64,000 nucleotides of DNA from Bacillus alkalisoli (GCF_002797415.1 NZ_KZ454944.1:3539567-3603566); one strand, 5' to 3'; shown: positions 35,443 to 45,629, counted from the stretch's first letter. The notes: generated by a model from the letters alone, not told the origin. A program made the numbers and translations.

Positions 35443-36870
35443 TTATTTCACTGATAATCTCACAACCGCTTCTACGTGTGCCGTTTGAGGGAACATGTCT
35501 ACTGGTTGGATGTAATCAACTTTGTATGTTTTACTCAAAAACTGAATATCCTTCGCCAACGTTGAAGGATTACAAGAAACATACACGACTTTCTTCGGCT
35601 TCACCTGCAAAATAGTTTGCAGTAGCTTTTCATCACACCCTGTTCTTGGTGGATCGACCACTACCACGTCTGGTTTCCAACCTTCTTTTACCCATTTTGG
35701 CATCCATTTTTCGGCTTTGCCTGCTACGTAGAGCATGTTGTCGTAGCCGTGGCGTTTGGCATTCTTGTTTGCGTCTTCGATGGATTCAGGAATAACGTCC
35801 ATGCCGCGGACTTCTTTTGCATTTGGCGCGAGCCACAATCCGATTGTTCCAACTCCACAATAAGCATCGACAATTTTTTCTTGCCCTGTTAATGCGGCTG
35901 CTTTTTTTACTTCGTCATATAATTTCACTGTTTGAACAGGGTTTAACTGGAAGAATGCACGGGCACTTAGTTCGAATGAAATATCGCCTAATGTCTCTTG
36001 AATGACCTGTTCACCACTTAGATGAATAATCTCTTCACCAAAAATAAGAGATGTTTTTTGGCCATTTATGTTTTGGATGATGCTTTTCACTTTTGGTAAG
36101 CGCTTATTAATTTCTTCTACTAGAAGTTCTTTTTTTGGCAATTCTTTTTTCGCTGTAATGAGAACGACTTGAATTTCGCCAGTTTGAAATCCAACGCGTG
36201 TCATGATGGTGCGCACAAGGCCTTTGCCGGTGCGTTCATTATATATAGGAACATTCAAATCTTGCAGAGTTTGTTTTACCGTGTTCGTTACATCGGTTGT
36301 GTCTTGGTGTTGGACTGCACATTCGGAAATGTTGATTAAACGATGTGAACCTTCTCCGTAAAGACCTGCGATGACTTTCTCTTTTTGTAAGCCAACTTGG
36401 AATTGACTCTTGTTGCGGTAATGCCACGGATCTTCCATGCCGATCGTTTGTCTAATATCTAGTTTAGAGATATTTAGTTTTGTGTGGCGTTCTAGCGATT
36501 GAATGACGATATCGCGTTTCATGTTCAGTTGCTCATTGTAATCTAAGTGTTGTAGTTGGCAGCCTCCGCATTGTTCGTACACTGGACAAGGTGGTTCCAC
36601 TCGATGCGCGGACTTTTTACGGATACGCTTTACTTTTGCCTCTGCGAAGTTGCGCTGAATGTTCGTTGCTTCTGCAACTACTTCTTCACCTGGTAATGCT
36701 CCTTTTACAAAGACGACGGACTTTTTAAAATAGCCTACACCTTCTCCATTAATGCCGAGACGTTTAATAGTAAGCGGAAATGTTTGGCCCTTATCTAGTT
36801 TTACATTGGATTGTTTGTTGTTGTTTGGGTTTGGCCTTGGTTTACGATTGGCAGTTTTCTCGTTTTTCAT
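35443..36870 (-). CDS. rlmCD: 23S rRNA (uracil-C5)-methyltransferase
   Basis: 475 residues, GGAGG before the ATG. Domains in order: Lys/Asn-rich tail, TRAM RNA-binding domain (about 22-80), an iron-sulfur Cys cluster [12 protein letters not shown] (about 95-106), then the Rossmann methyltransferase domain with [21 protein letters not shown] and the catalytic [11 protein letters not shown] near the C-terminus. It makes 5-methyluridine in 23S rRNA; the B. subtilis homologue (YfjO) serves two sites. The next gene upstream on the same strand is a DNA glycosylase, as in B. subtilis yfjO-yfjP, with 14 bp between them. Confidence 0.93.
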   Translation of the reverse strand: MKNEKTANRKPRPNPNNNKQSNVKLDKGQTFPLTIKRLGINGEGVGYFKKSVVFVKGALPGEEVVAEATNIQRNFAEAKVKRIRKKSAHRVEPPCPVYEQCGGCQLQHLDYNEQLNMKRDIVIQSLERHTKLNISKLDIRQTIGMEDPWHYRNKSQFQVGLQKEKVIAGLYGEGSHRLINISECAVQHQDTTDVTNTVKQTLQDLNVPIYNERTGKGLVRTIMTRVGFQTGEIQVVLITAKKELPKKELLVEEINKRLPKVKSIIQNINGQKTSLIFGEEIIHLSGEQVIQETLGDISFELSARAFFQLNPVQTVKLYDEVKKAAALTGQEKIVDAYCGVGTIGLWLAPNAKEVRGMDVIPESIEDANKNAKRHGYDNMLYVAGKAEKWMPKWVKEGWKPDVVVVDPPRTGCDEKLLQTILQVKPKKVVYVSCNPSTLAKDIQFLSKTYKVDYIQPVDMFPQTAHVEAVVRLSVK

Positions 36871-36884
36871 ATAATCCTCCGAAT

Positions 36885-37748
36885 CTATTCAATGCTTCTC
36901 CATAAGTAAAGGGAAGCGTAACTTAAGTATGGTTCCCAGTCTTTTGTCCACTCTAGCATTTCTTCTTGCGTTGGTTTGTTTGGTAAATCAAACAGTTTTT
37001 TCAAGGCATTTTGAATACCGATATCTGCTAGCGGGAAAAGATTTGGTCTTCCTAAACCGAACAATAGTAAATTTTGAACTGTCCATGGGCCGATGCCACG
37101 GACTTTAATGAGCGTTTTCATTATTTCTTCGTCTGATTTTAGAACAATCTCGTCAAGAGGTAGCTCCCCGCTTGCGATCAATCGAGAAGTATCAATGATA
37201 TATTCCGCTTTTCGACGGCTGAACTGCATTGAAGTTAAATCCTCGTAATCTAGGGCAGCAATTTTCTCTGGTGTAGGGTAAAACCAGACTCCTTCGTGTT
37301 GAAAGCCGAATGTATGGACAAAACGCTCTGTTAAAGTGTGAGCGAATTTTAAGTTTAGTTGTTGATGGATGAAGCATTTTATTAAACAGTTGTATGGTTC
37401 ATAGTCTAACACAATTGGGGTACCTTCATGCTGTTTGAAAATGGGGGCTAGGTTTGTGTTAGCAAAATGAGCTTGAATTTCGTGAAGGGCTCTGTCCCAA
37501 TGGAAGGTGCGCTCAATTTTATCTTGAACGTGTTGGGGCAGGATGGCTTCACTAGAGATGACGAATTCTGGGTCTGCGAACGTGCCTATCGCTTTAATCT
37601 TCACGAGGAGTGGTGCGTTTTTTTCTAAAAGAGGGACTTTGACCTCTTTGTTTTCCAAACTTACTTCATTTAGTGGATCCATTGCTAGTCGGTTTAATAC
37701 TTGGTCAAAGTTGTATGGTCCTGTTAGTTTGCGGTTGTAAGTATACAT
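36885..37748 (-). CDS. yfjP: DNA-3-methyladenine glycosylase (AlkA type)
   Basis: 287 residues, start behind AAGGGGG. It has an N-terminal AlkA-like domain and the HhH-GPD repair domain (about 120-280) with the helix-hairpin-helix [16 protein letters not shown] and the catalytic Asp in PLADIG. It removes alkylated bases (3-methyladenine, 7-methylguanine) from DNA. Position next to rlmCD matches B. subtilis yfjP. The genes are probably co-transcribed. Confidence 0.88.
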   Translation of the reverse strand: MYTYNRKLTGPYNFDQVLNRLAMDPLNEVSLENKEVKVPLLEKNAPLLVKIKAIGTFADPEFVISSEAILPQHVQDKIERTFHWDRALHEIQAHFANTNLAPIFKQHEGTPIVLDYEPYNCLIKCFIHQQLNLKFAHTLTERFVHTFGFQHEGVWFYPTPEKIAALDYEDLTSMQFSRRKAEYIIDTSRLIASGELPLDEIVLKSDEEIMKTLIKVRGIGPWTVQNLLLFGLGRPNLFPLADIGIQNALKKLFDLPNKPTQEEMLEWTKDWEPYLSYASLYLWRSIE

Positions 37749-37917
37749 GTTCCGTCCCCCTTTATCTGAACCAATTATAGCGAGTTTTTACGTGTTTGCC
37801 AAACGTATGGTCTATAAGGCTCTAGTCGTAATTAAAAATAATTCGGAGGTGTATGTTGGAAAAAGTTTCTATGCCTTACAATAGGTTTATACAGTTACGT
37901 AGAAGGTTGGGATGATC

Positions 37918-38784
37918 ATGAGGAAGTTGTTTATATTTGTGCTTATACTGCTTGCGCTTTTTGTTGTGTATGAGTCAGGGAATTTTGCGAAACTATCGTG
38001 GAACCCATGGTCTACAGGGAGTGGAACAGATAGCGCAAAGGTAAGTGGAGTGGATTTAATCGAAGTAGACGCTTCTGGTGTTGGTGTGACGATTGTGCCG
38101 CAAAAAGGGGATTCGGTTGAGGCCAAGTTAGAAGGGAAAGGTAGTGTTACCGTTAAGAAAAAAGGCAGTACAATTATGGTGGATTATGAGCGTGAGCGTT
38201 CGTTTCGTTGGTTTAGTTTTAAGAACAATAAGGTTAGGGTGTATATTCCAGAAGATTATAGTGAAAGTATTGCGCTTAATTCTGGGGCAGGAAATATAAA
38301 TTTTGAAGGTAGGTCTGCAGCAGAGCCGTTTCAACTTGATCGTTTGACGCTGAAAGTTGGCGCTGGGAATATTACGTTGAAAAATATTGAGGCGGAAAGC
38401 TTTGAAGGAAATATTTCTGCTGGGAATGTGCGAGCTGATTATCTCGTTGTTGGTAGTGGGAAATTTGACTTAAAGTCAGGGAACGTTAATGTGAAAAAGT
38501 ATGTTGGACCACTTGAGGCAAAAGTGACTTCTGGTAATTTTACGATGGAGATGGCGAAGTTGACTGGCGATGTGTCGGTGAAGGTGACGAGCGGGCGGAT
38601 GGATTTAGAGCTTCCTAAAGATGCAGATTTTACATTGAATGGGAAAGTGACGAGTGGGAAAGTTTCTGTGCGACACCCGATGACGATTGAGAAAGAGAGT
38701 CGTACGGAAGTTGCCGGGACAAATGGTGATGGTACGTTTTCTGTTGATGTGCAAGTGACGAGTGGGAGTATGACGATACGGTAA
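37918..38784 (+). CDS. DUF4097 family exported protein (LiaG-like)
   Basis: 288 residues; an ATG two codons upstream (37912) is equally usable behind AAGGTTGGG. After a membrane segment (LFIFVLILLALFVVYESG) there is a long beta-helix-like region with the repeated pattern SAGN/TSGN/TSGK (GAGNINF, SAGNVRA, KSGNVNV, TSGNFTM, TSGRMDL, TSGKVSV, TSGSMTI), which is the DUF4097 adhesin-like fold. Found on the cell surface; role in envelope stress is known for LiaG but is inferred here. Transcribed away from yfjP. Confidence 0.8.
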   Translation: MRKLFIFVLILLALFVVYESGNFAKLSWNPWSTGSGTDSAKVSGVDLIEVDASGVGVTIVPQKGDSVEAKLEGKGSVTVKKKGSTIMVDYERERSFRWFSFKNNKVRVYIPEDYSESIALNSGAGNINFEGRSAAEPFQLDRLTLKVGAGNITLKNIEAESFEGNISAGNVRADYLVVGSGKFDLKSGNVNVKKYVGPLEAKVTSGNFTMEMAKLTGDVSVKVTSGRMDLELPKDADFTLNGKVTSGKVSVRHPMTIEKESRTEVAGTNGDGTFSVDVQVTSGSMTIR

Positions 38785-38924
38785 TATTTAGTGTTGATTG
38801 GAACGTTTGGATGTGAATTTGGTAAAAAGAGGATTTTTTAACTTCGATAACGAACTAGTCTTCTACAACAGGCTTAGGAATTTTACTAAGTCTTTTATTA
38901 ATTAGTGGCTGTGTTAAAGATTAA

Positions 38925-39047
38925 TGTTGATTGGAGCGCATGTCGTAGACTCCTGCGGGAGAAGCGGGGAGCGGGAGACCCCGCAGGCGAAGCTGAGGAG
39001 GCTCCCGGCCTGCCCGCAGAAAGCGGAGACATGCGCTCCATTCAACA
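38925..39047. repeat. Large GC-rich palindromic repeat, copy 1
   Basis: 123 bp with complementary arms (ATTGGAGCGCATGTC and GACATGCGCTCCATT) and a GC-rich core containing CTCCTGCGGGAGAAGCGGG and GAGGCTCCCGGCC. Much richer in GC than its surroundings. Copy 2 is at 53809-53919 in opposite orientation. This kind of element is common between Bacillus genes. Nothing else is seen in the spacer 38785-39076. Confidence 0.8.
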
Positions 39048-39076
39048 GCGGTGTTTAATAGAACCTAATTAATAAT

Positions 39077-39916
39077 TCAACGAGTTTTCAGTTTTATTTT
39101 TGTGCCAAGGATATCAAGCATTGGGTCTGGTATGGCTGATGGTGATGTTAAATGATCTAAGCTTTTGAATTCGTAACCTTCTTTTCGTAAATCATCAATT
39201 ACTTTGCCAAGTGCATCGGCGTTGTCTTTGGAGACTGTGTGTAGCAAGATAATAGCACCTGGATGGATTTGCGACATGATGTTGTCGTAAGCATACTTCC
39301 ATCCTTTTTGTTGATCTGTTTTCCAATCAACGAAAGCGAGTGACCAAAATACGTGTTGGTAACCTTCTTCATTTGCCATTGCCATTGTTCGTTCGCTGAA
39401 TATGCCACGTGGTGGTCGGATGTAGCGCATTTCCTTAAGCCCGGTAATTTTTTCGTATTCATCTTTGACCATTTTTAGTTCTTTTCTGAAGCGTACATCA
39501 TTAACGGTTGTTAAATCTGGGTGGTGCCAGGAGTGGTTGCCGACGGTGTGGCCTTCCCTAGCCATTCTTCTGATTAGTTCAGGTTGGTCTTTTAAATAAT
39601 ATCCCGTGACAAAAAAGGCGGCTGGCACTTTTTTCTCTTTTAATATGTCCAATACTTGTGGTGTATAGCCGTTTTCGTATCCGTTATCAAAGGTTAGGAA
39701 GATTTCTTTTTTGGACGTGTCTCCTAAGTAAAATGCGTTATGTTTTTTTAGTAAATTGTTGTATTGAGCTCCAGCGTCAGCTGGTTCGTGATTCCGACTT
39801 TTTTTGAAACCCCAGTGGATAGACGTGTTGGAATATCCGGCAGCTTCGGTTGTTAGTGCTGGTATGATTGGTATGATAAGAAGTAAGCATAACGTAATAA
39901 TTAATCCATTTCTCAC
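39077..39916 (-). CDS. pdaA: Delta-lactam-forming peptidoglycan N-acetylmuramate deacetylase
   Basis: 279 residues, GTG start behind AAGGAGG. A signal peptide (LIITLCLLLIIPIIPALTTEA) precedes a NodB polysaccharide deacetylase domain with TFDNGYENGY (metal Asp), GNHSWHHPDL (metal His pair), RPPRG and ILLHTVS. The family member PdaA of B. subtilis (YfjS) removes the acetyl group from muramate so that muramic delta-lactam, needed for spore cortex lysis on germination, can form. The genomic position near yfjP and yfkAB agrees. All motif residues are present. Confidence 0.9.
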   Translation of the reverse strand: MRNGLIITLCLLLIIPIIPALTTEAAGYSNTSIHWGFKKSRNHEPADAGAQYNNLLKKHNAFYLGDTSKKEIFLTFDNGYENGYTPQVLDILKEKKVPAAFFVTGYYLKDQPELIRRMAREGHTVGNHSWHHPDLTTVNDVRFRKELKMVKDEYEKITGLKEMRYIRPPRGIFSERTMAMANEEGYQHVFWSLAFVDWKTDQQKGWKYAYDNIMSQIHPGAIILLHTVSKDNADALGKVIDDLRKEGYEFKSLDHLTSPSAIPDPMLDILGTKIKLKTR

Positions 39917-40011
39917 AACTTTGTCCTCCTTTACAAAATGTTTGTATCGTTAGTTTTCGTTTGAAGTTCCGGAACATACGGTGTATTGTTTTCCATTTTG
40001 CTGCAAAGAAA

Positions 40012-40053
40012 AAAAGCGCTTGGCTACTTTGGTTGAGTAGCTAAGCGCTTTTT
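40012..40053 (-). terminator. Terminator of the fumarase gene
   Basis: AAAAAGCGCTTGGCTACT pairs with AGTAGCTAAGCGCTTTTT. T tracts on both sides make it work in either direction. Confidence 0.85.
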
Positions 40054-40060
40054 GGTTTTA

Positions 40061-41602
40061 TTATTTGAATACTGGCTCTTTAAATTGTGCTAATTTTTCT
40101 AGAGATGATTTTTCTACATCTTGGTGTAAGCTGTTGCCGTGTGAGTCCATTGTAACAACTGCTGTAAAGCCTTCTACATTTAAGTGCCACATTGCTTCTG
40201 GAATACCGAATTCCATTAAGTCCACACCGTCTACACCTTTAATACAATCTGCGTAGTATTGTGCTGCTCCACCGATTGCGTTTAAGTACACTCCGCCGTG
40301 TTCGTTTAGGGCTGCAAGAGTTTTTAAACCCATTCCACCTTTTCCGATTACTGCGCGCACACCAAATCTCTTCATGATGTCACCTTGGTAAGGCTCCTCG
40401 CGAATACTTGTTGTTGGTCCAGCAGCTTTTACGTGCCACGTGCCATCTTCGTCTTTCATCATTACCGGTCCACAGTGGTAAATGATTTGACCATTTAAAT
40501 CAACGGGTGCGTCGTTGTCCATTAAGTGTTTGTGGATTGCGTCACGACCAGTGTACATGCGACCGTTAATGTGGACAACGTCCCCAACTTTTAGTTCGCG
40601 AATTTGCTCTTCAGTAATTGGTGCTTGAAGAACCACTTCTCTATTTTGAGCTTGTGCTACTTCTTCTTGTTTTTCTGCAAGCTCTTGGTTGAAGTCGATC
40701 ATGTCGCCTTCTTGGTATAACCATTCCGTTACTTCGCCTGTTTCAGGGTTAATTTTCATGCCTAAGCGACGGTACGCCCAACAGTTGTATGCAACAGATA
40801 CGAAGAAGCTTGCTGGAATACGGTTCATTACGCCAACTTTACATCCAAGTAATGTTGTTTCGCCACCGAAGCCCATTGTTCCGATACCAAGTTTATTTGC
40901 ATTTTCCATTACATACTCTTCTAGTTGACGTAGTTCTTCTACAGGATTTACGTCGTCATTGTTGCGGAAAAGTTGCTCTTTCGCAAGCTCGTAGCCAGAT
41001 GTGCGGTCTCCACCGATTCCAACGCCGATGAAACCAGCGCTACACCCTTGTCCTTGTGCTTGATATACAGAATGCATGATGCATTTGCGAATACCGTCTA
41101 AGTCACGACCAGCACGACCAAGACCTTCTAGTTCCGTTGGTAAACTGTATTGTATGTTTTTATTTTCACAACCGCCACCTTTTAAGATAAGGCGCGCATC
41201 AATGTAATCTTTTTCCCATTGCTCGAACTTGATGACAGGTGTGCCAGGTCCTAGGTTGTCCCCGCTGTTTGCACCTGTTAAGGAGTCAACAGAGTTTGGA
41301 CGTAGTTTACCGTCTTTTGTAGCTTGTTCGATTGCTTTAAGAATAGCTTCTTTTATTTTTAATTGGTTGACGCCAACAGGTGTTTTGATTTTGAATGTTG
41401 GTAATCCTGTATCTTGGCAAATTGGCGACACGTTATCGTCTGCCATTTTGATGTTATTTGTAATCGTCGCAAGTGACATTGCCGCACGAGTTCCCGCGCT
41501 TTCGCTAAGTTTTGCCGTTGCAATGGCACGACGCACATCTTTAGGTAACTTTGTGCTTGTCTCTACAACAAGATCGTACATGCTGTTAAATAATTTTTCC
41601 AT
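40061..41602 (-). CDS. fumA: Fumarate hydratase, class I (iron-sulfur)
   Basis: 513 residues, the full length of a single-chain class I fumarase. The N-terminal alpha domain carries the cluster cysteines (ICQDTGLP, GGGCENKN, GQGCSAGF) for one [4Fe-4S] centre, and the beta domain follows (GDVVHINGRMYTGRDAIHK; GKGGM). It interconverts fumarate and malate in the citric acid cycle and is oxygen-sensitive, unlike the class II FumC (CitG) of B. subtilis. Monocistronic with its own terminator. Its start follows GAGAGGGAG. Confidence 0.93.
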   Translation of the reverse strand: MEKLFNSMYDLVVETSTKLPKDVRRAIATAKLSESAGTRAAMSLATITNNIKMADDNVSPICQDTGLPTFKIKTPVGVNQLKIKEAILKAIEQATKDGKLRPNSVDSLTGANSGDNLGPGTPVIKFEQWEKDYIDARLILKGGGCENKNIQYSLPTELEGLGRAGRDLDGIRKCIMHSVYQAQGQGCSAGFIGVGIGGDRTSGYELAKEQLFRNNDDVNPVEELRQLEEYVMENANKLGIGTMGFGGETTLLGCKVGVMNRIPASFFVSVAYNCWAYRRLGMKINPETGEVTEWLYQEGDMIDFNQELAEKQEEVAQAQNREVVLQAPITEEQIRELKVGDVVHINGRMYTGRDAIHKHLMDNDAPVDLNGQIIYHCGPVMMKDEDGTWHVKAAGPTTSIREEPYQGDIMKRFGVRAVIGKGGMGLKTLAALNEHGGVYLNAIGGAAQYYADCIKGVDGVDLMEFGIPEAMWHLNVEGFTAVVTMDSHGNSLHQDVEKSSLEKLAQFKEPVFK

Positions 41603-41793
41603 AAAAAGCTCCCTCTCCTATCCCCTATATTAGCGAGTTTTTATCGAGTATATATATTTTCACAGTTTTTATTATACTTGGAAATATGGTTTTGTTAAAG
41701 GATTTTGTAATCGGTTGCAGGGTTGGTGAAAAGCATGATTTATTTTTCAAGGGTGCATTAGTATTTTTATCTTACTCGAATAGTCTAGTTTGT

Positions 41794-41863
41794 GTTTCAA
41801 TTTCCTTAACTTGTGTTTCAATCCTACACAGTTCTGTTTCAATTCAGCTAGCTTGTGTTTCAA
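41794..41863. repeat. Array of four 21-bp-spaced GTTTCAA repeats
   Basis: GTTTCAA begins at 41794, 41815, 41836 and 41857, exactly 21 bp apart, inside a shared CTTGTGTTTCAAT context with variable linkers. It lies between the terminator of the SE1561-type gene and the fumA promoter region. Confidence 0.85.
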
Positions 41864-41890
41864 TATACAATTCTCTTCCAAAACAAAAAG

Positions 41891-41917
41891 AACCCAACGC
41901 ACATAACGTTGAGCCCT
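41891..41917 (-). terminator. Terminator of the SE1561-type gene
   Basis: GGGCTCAACG ... CGTTGGGTTC then TTTTTG on the minus strand, 16 bp after the stop. Confidence 0.7.
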
Positions 41918-41932
41918 CCTTGTATCACATTC

Positions 41933-42121
41933 TTATTCCCAATCCTTCTTAAACTGATTATACTTACCTTCCAAGTCATCTAACATTTGGATTAATCTGT
42001 CGATGTCCTCTACGTCTGTTGATTCTGGATCCATAGAATCTAACACTTCTAAAAACATATTAAAACGATCCTTCAAATAATCTACTTGAGAGTCTTTGTT
42101 ATCAGTTGCTTTGCCCATCAT
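41933..42121 (-). CDS. SE1561 family small protein
   Basis: 62 residues, AAAGGAG before tandem ATG codons. Acidic and helical (VDYLKDRFNMFLEVLDSMDPE, VEDIDRLIQMLDDLEGKYNQF), matching the small SE1561 family found in Bacillus and Staphylococcus; function unknown. Its position next to yfkAB, divergently transcribed, is common in the genus. Confidence 0.75.
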   Translation of the reverse strand: MMGKATDNKDSQVDYLKDRFNMFLEVLDSMDPESTDVEDIDRLIQMLDDLEGKYNQFKKDWE

Positions 42122-42263
42122 TACCGCTCCTTTTTCACATGTCGCTTTCTATCGTACTTTATCCACTAACTAGTTGCAAGTTACTATTAAATTACCATCA
42201 TATTTTCAAACCAAACATGATACAATGAAGGATAGTTTTGCTAGTAGAGGAGTTAATCAAGCC

Positions 42264-43391
42264 ATGAAATCAATTTCCTTACCACCAATTACAACTTCCT
42301 TCGACCCGTGGGAAGCTTACTTAGATGTAAAAGAATATGGAAAAATGACGCTAACGAACGTTGAGTTCACAACAACGACTCTTTGCAATATGCGGTGTGA
42401 ACACTGTGCGGTCGGATACACGCTGCAACCGAAAGACCCGGACGCACTGCCGCTTGAGCTTCTCATTCGTCGCCTAGAAGAAATCCCACATTTACGCTCC
42501 ATCTCCATAACCGGCGGGGAGCCGATGGTATCCAAAAAATCTGTTGAAAACTATGTGGTGCCTCTTTTAAAGTATGCCCATGAACGCGGGGTGCGCACAC
42601 AAATAAATTCAAATTTAACGATAGATTTAGATCGTTACGAGATGATTGTCCCCTTCTTGGACGTACTGCATATCTCACACAACTGGGGCACGTTGGACGA
42701 TTTTGTAGAAGGTGGATTTGCGATGATGGAACGCAAACCAACTTTTGCACAAAGAGCAAATTATTTTGAGAAAATGATTGAAAACTCAAAAGCGCTTACG
42801 AAAGCAGGCGTGATCGTGTCCGCAGAGACGATGTTAAATAAGCGTACGCTCCCATATATCGAAAAAATCCACAAACAAATCGTGGAAGAAATGAATTGCC
42901 AAAGGCACGAGATTCATCCTATGTACCCAAGCGATTTCGCCAGTGGTCTAGAGGTTCTTTCGTTAGGAGAGATGCGCGATGCGATACATCGTTTGCTCGA
43001 TATGAGAGATGAAAACGTGTGGATGTTGTTTGGAACGTTGCCGTTTTATGCTTGTAGCGATAACGAAGATGATTTGAAATTGTTAGATCGTTTGTACAAA
43101 GCAAAAAATGTGACGGTTCGAAATGATCCCGATGGACGCTCCCGCTTGAATGTGAACATTTTTGACGGAAATATTATCGTAACAGACTTCGGTGACACAC
43201 CACCGCTTGGGAACATTCAAACAACAACTTTACCTGAAGCTTATGACAAGTGGATGGAAGGGGAAATCGCGAAGTCATTGAACTGTCATTGTCCTGCTGT
43301 TCAGTGCTTAGGACCGAACATTTTGGTGAAAAATGCCTATTATCCTGAGGTGGATTTTCAACAGAAAAAAGCGAATTTAGCTAAAGATTAA
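42264..43391 (+). CDS. yfkAB: Radical SAM/CxCxxxxC protein YfkAB
   Basis: 375 residues from ATG 42264 (AGAGGAG upstream); the open frame extends 30 codons further upstream to a TTG without support. The radical-SAM cluster motif CNMRCEHC (C-x3-C-x2-C) is in the first third, with ITGGEP as the SAM-binding GGE motif. The C-terminal half ends with HCPAVQCLGPN, extra cysteines of the YfkB part. It generates a 5'-deoxyadenosyl radical; the substrate is not known. In B. subtilis the same gene is split or annotated as yfkA and yfkB. Confidence 0.88.
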   Translation: MKSISLPPITTSFDPWEAYLDVKEYGKMTLTNVEFTTTTLCNMRCEHCAVGYTLQPKDPDALPLELLIRRLEEIPHLRSISITGGEPMVSKKSVENYVVPLLKYAHERGVRTQINSNLTIDLDRYEMIVPFLDVLHISHNWGTLDDFVEGGFAMMERKPTFAQRANYFEKMIENSKALTKAGVIVSAETMLNKRTLPYIEKIHKQIVEEMNCQRHEIHPMYPSDFASGLEVLSLGEMRDAIHRLLDMRDENVWMLFGTLPFYACSDNEDDLKLLDRLYKAKNVTVRNDPDGRSRLNVNIFDGNIIVTDFGDTPPLGNIQTTTLPEAYDKWMEGEIAKSLNCHCPAVQCLGPNILVKNAYYPEVDFQQKKANLAKD

Positions 43392-43404
43392 GCAGTATAT
43401 TACT

Positions 43405-43446
43405 GGAGAGCCGTTTAATTTGATTAAATTGGCTCTCCTTTTTTTT
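43405..43446 (+). terminator. Terminator of yfkAB
   Basis: GGAGAGCC ... GGCTCTCC followed by eight T residues, 13 bp after the stop. Confidence 0.9.
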
Positions 43447-43453
43447 CTTATAA

Positions 43454-43530
43454 AGATGAAGTGCAACTCCATCTTTTTTTCTGGCCTAGTTGAACTTCAT
43501 AAGCCTTATGAAGTTCATCTACCTATTTAA
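43454..43530. repeat. Single or partial unit of the 52-bp hairpin repeat
   Basis: TTTTTCTGGCCTAGTTGAAC then TTCATAAGCCTTATGAAGTTC, the same unit that is repeated five times at 60253-60495; a degenerate half unit precedes it. Confidence 0.7.
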
Positions 43531-43570
43531 TTCTTAACCAAGAAAAACTTCATCTACATAAACGTAGTAA

Positions 43571-43603
43571 AGCAAGACAAAAATCATTTGTTTTTGTCTT
43601 GCT
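43571..43603 (-). terminator. Terminator of yfkD
   Basis: AGCAAGACAAAAA and TTTTTGTCTTGCT form a 13-bp stem 19 bp downstream of the yfkD stop. Confidence 0.8.
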
Positions 43604-43622
43604 CTACTAATAATCATAGCCT

Positions 43623-44426
43623 TTATCTCGGTCTCTCCGTCGCTACATATAAGAATGAAACATGATCTTGCACCGGAATCCATGCGCCGATTCCTTGAGA
43701 TGTTACGTTTTTCACTACAACGCTTTTCTTGCTTCCTTTTAACACAAGGAACACTTCACCGTATGTTACTTTTCCTTTTTCGTTAACAGCTGGTGCATAC
43801 CCATACAAGTACCCCAACCTCTTCACTGGCACATTGTATACTTGGTCTTTTTTCGTACCAGCACCGATAATTGTGTTGAATGACAATGGAAGCTTTGTTT
43901 TTTCTGCCGCTTTAATCATCATCATTTGCTTTACTTCGTCGGAACGATCTACTTTGGAAGTAAGTCCGCCTTTCACTTGCTTTTGCGCTTCTTGACGATA
44001 ACTAATTTGGTGTGGGGCATTACCGCCACGATTGTCTGCATAGTTTGTATTAATTTTTTGATACTCCCAGTTTACACTTGTTTCATTTGACTCGTATGAA
44101 AGTGGCCATTGACCAAGGTAGATTGTTGCACGATAACCAATCGCAACTGGAGATGGAGAAATGTTCGACTCATTTAACATTTTAATTAATTGCGGATTCT
44201 CGATTGGTACATTAGAAGAAGTAATCAGCTCTTCTGCTAATTCACTCGGTTGTAAATATGGAACATCTTCTGTTGGATTTGGATATGTATTGTCTTTAGA
44301 AATATCCAGAACAGAATTAGGAATCTCTAACTTCCCTTTTGTTTCTTTCTTCTCGCCTTCCGCCTGTGCACCAATGGAGTATGTTAACATGATGGTAGCA
44401 ATGATGAGTACTTGAAAAAGACGCAT
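43623..44426 (-). CDS. yfkD: YfkD family exported protein
   Basis: 267 residues, AAAGGAG before ATG. A signal peptide (LFQVLIIATIMLTYSIGAQA) is followed by a mature part with the YfkD features PNSVLDISKDNTYPNPTEDVP, IGYRATIYLGQWPLSY and VNWEYQKINTNYADNRGG. Function is unknown; the name follows B. subtilis YfkD and the neighbouring yfkAB. Confidence 0.85.
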   Translation of the reverse strand: MRLFQVLIIATIMLTYSIGAQAEGEKKETKGKLEIPNSVLDISKDNTYPNPTEDVPYLQPSELAEELITSSNVPIENPQLIKMLNESNISPSPVAIGYRATIYLGQWPLSYESNETSVNWEYQKINTNYADNRGGNAPHQISYRQEAQKQVKGGLTSKVDRSDEVKQMMMIKAAEKTKLPLSFNTIIGAGTKKDQVYNVPVKRLGYLYGYAPAVNEKGKVTYGEVFLVLKGSKKSVVVKNVTSQGIGAWIPVQDHVSFLYVATERPR

Positions 44427-44587
44427 GTCTGTTTTCTCCTTTCAAAATTAAGCTAAAATTTCAATTTCCCTTATTTTTTTCTTAATATCATTATTTATCC
44501 ACCTTTTTAAAACTTTTTCCTTTTGGACATTTTTATGAGTCCCATTCATAAATTAAAATGTGAACCAAACCCCGTCCCTATTTATCT

Positions 44588-44618
44588 AAAAAAACCGCAA
44601 GAGCGTTAACTCTTACGG
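44588..44618 (-). terminator. Terminator of the yczE-like gene
   Basis: CCGTAAGAGTTAACGCTCTTGCGG then TTTTTTT on the minus strand. The first arm overlaps the last codons of the gene. Confidence 0.8.
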
Positions 44619-45214
44619 CCGATATTGTTATAAAGTTTTTCGAGTATAGGGAAAAAGATTTGGATGATTGGTCCAACTCCGAAAGTGATAATGAATGTAC
44701 CAACTCCAATTGGTCCTTTAAAGATAATGGCAAAAATTAAGGCGAAAATTTCCGCGAACGTTTTGGCTGTCATTAATTTCACTTTTAGTCTTTCCTGAAT
44801 TCCAAGCATAAAGTTGTCAATCGGAATAAGTGGGAATTTCGCTTGTAAATATGTAGCGATACCGAATGCAAGGAAGATCATTCCTGATAATAATAAAATG
44901 GATCTCCATACAATTCCTTCTGGTGTCCAATCTGGGTAGACGACAATCAACCAAAAGTCGATAAAAACACCAACTAAAAATATTGTAATGACCGCTAAGT
45001 AATCTGGCTTACTTTTTCGCAAAAATGTATTGATAACTATAAGGATAATACCAACGATGAATACCCAACTACCTACTGTTAATCCGATTGTATTAGACAG
45101 GCCTACGTTCAGCGCATCCCATGCACCTGCTCCGAGATTAGATTTTATCGTCAAACTAACTCCGAACGATAAAACAAATAAGCCAATTAAATAAAACAAT
45201 GATCTTTTTAACAC
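44606..45214 (-). CDS. YczE/YyaS/YitT family membrane protein
   Basis: 202 residues, GTG start behind GGGAG. Five membrane helices and the family signature LGAGAWDALNVGLS near residue 30, plus PLIPIDNFMLGI. B. subtilis YczE affects bacillaene production after transcription; the role here is unknown. Monocistronic. Confidence 0.82.
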   Translation of the reverse strand: MLKRSLFYLIGLFVLSFGVSLTIKSNLGAGAWDALNVGLSNTIGLTVGSWVFIVGIILIVINTFLRKSKPDYLAVITIFLVGVFIDFWLIVVYPDWTPEGIVWRSILLLSGMIFLAFGIATYLQAKFPLIPIDNFMLGIQERLKVKLMTAKTFAEIFALIFAIIFKGPIGVGTFIITFGVGPIIQIFFPILEKLYNNIGRKS

Positions 45215-45372
45215 AAAGATACTCCCTCTCTAGAAACAGCAAAAGTTTAATGTGACGATTGCTTATATAATACTTTGTTTTTACATTGTAATCGAAATCA
45301 AAAAAATATGAAAAACTTTATTTAAGACGGAATATTTAAAACATTCAGTTTATATAGTGTATTATACCTTGG

Positions 45373-45498
45373 ATGAAGGAGGCGATCCTAAAGCAACACA
45401 ACATAAGAAAGGGGGAAACACTCACCCAACAACTAGAGCTTTTTATCCTTTATTGGAAGTACTTACCCTTAATGCCTTTACGTGTTCTATGTTCATAG
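45373..45498 (+). CDS. Possible 41-residue protein (doubtful)
   Basis: ATG 45373 opens a frame reading MKEAILKQHNIRKGETLTQQ, then a hydrophobic and basic end. The composition looks protein-like, but there is no ribosome binding site upstream, and an overlapping longer frame (45357-45572) competes. It may be a remnant. Confidence 0.2.
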   Translation: MKEAILKQHNIRKGETLTQQLELFILYWKYLPLMPLRVLCS

Positions 45499-45629
45499 TT
45501 GCAACTCTGTTAGCTTTTACTGTAGCAGAGTTGTTTTTATTTCTATGGAGAGCATACCTTAGACTCCTCTAAAATACTACTGCATTTCATGTGGAAAAGT
45601 GTAAATACAATCATCTAATTCATGGCTGT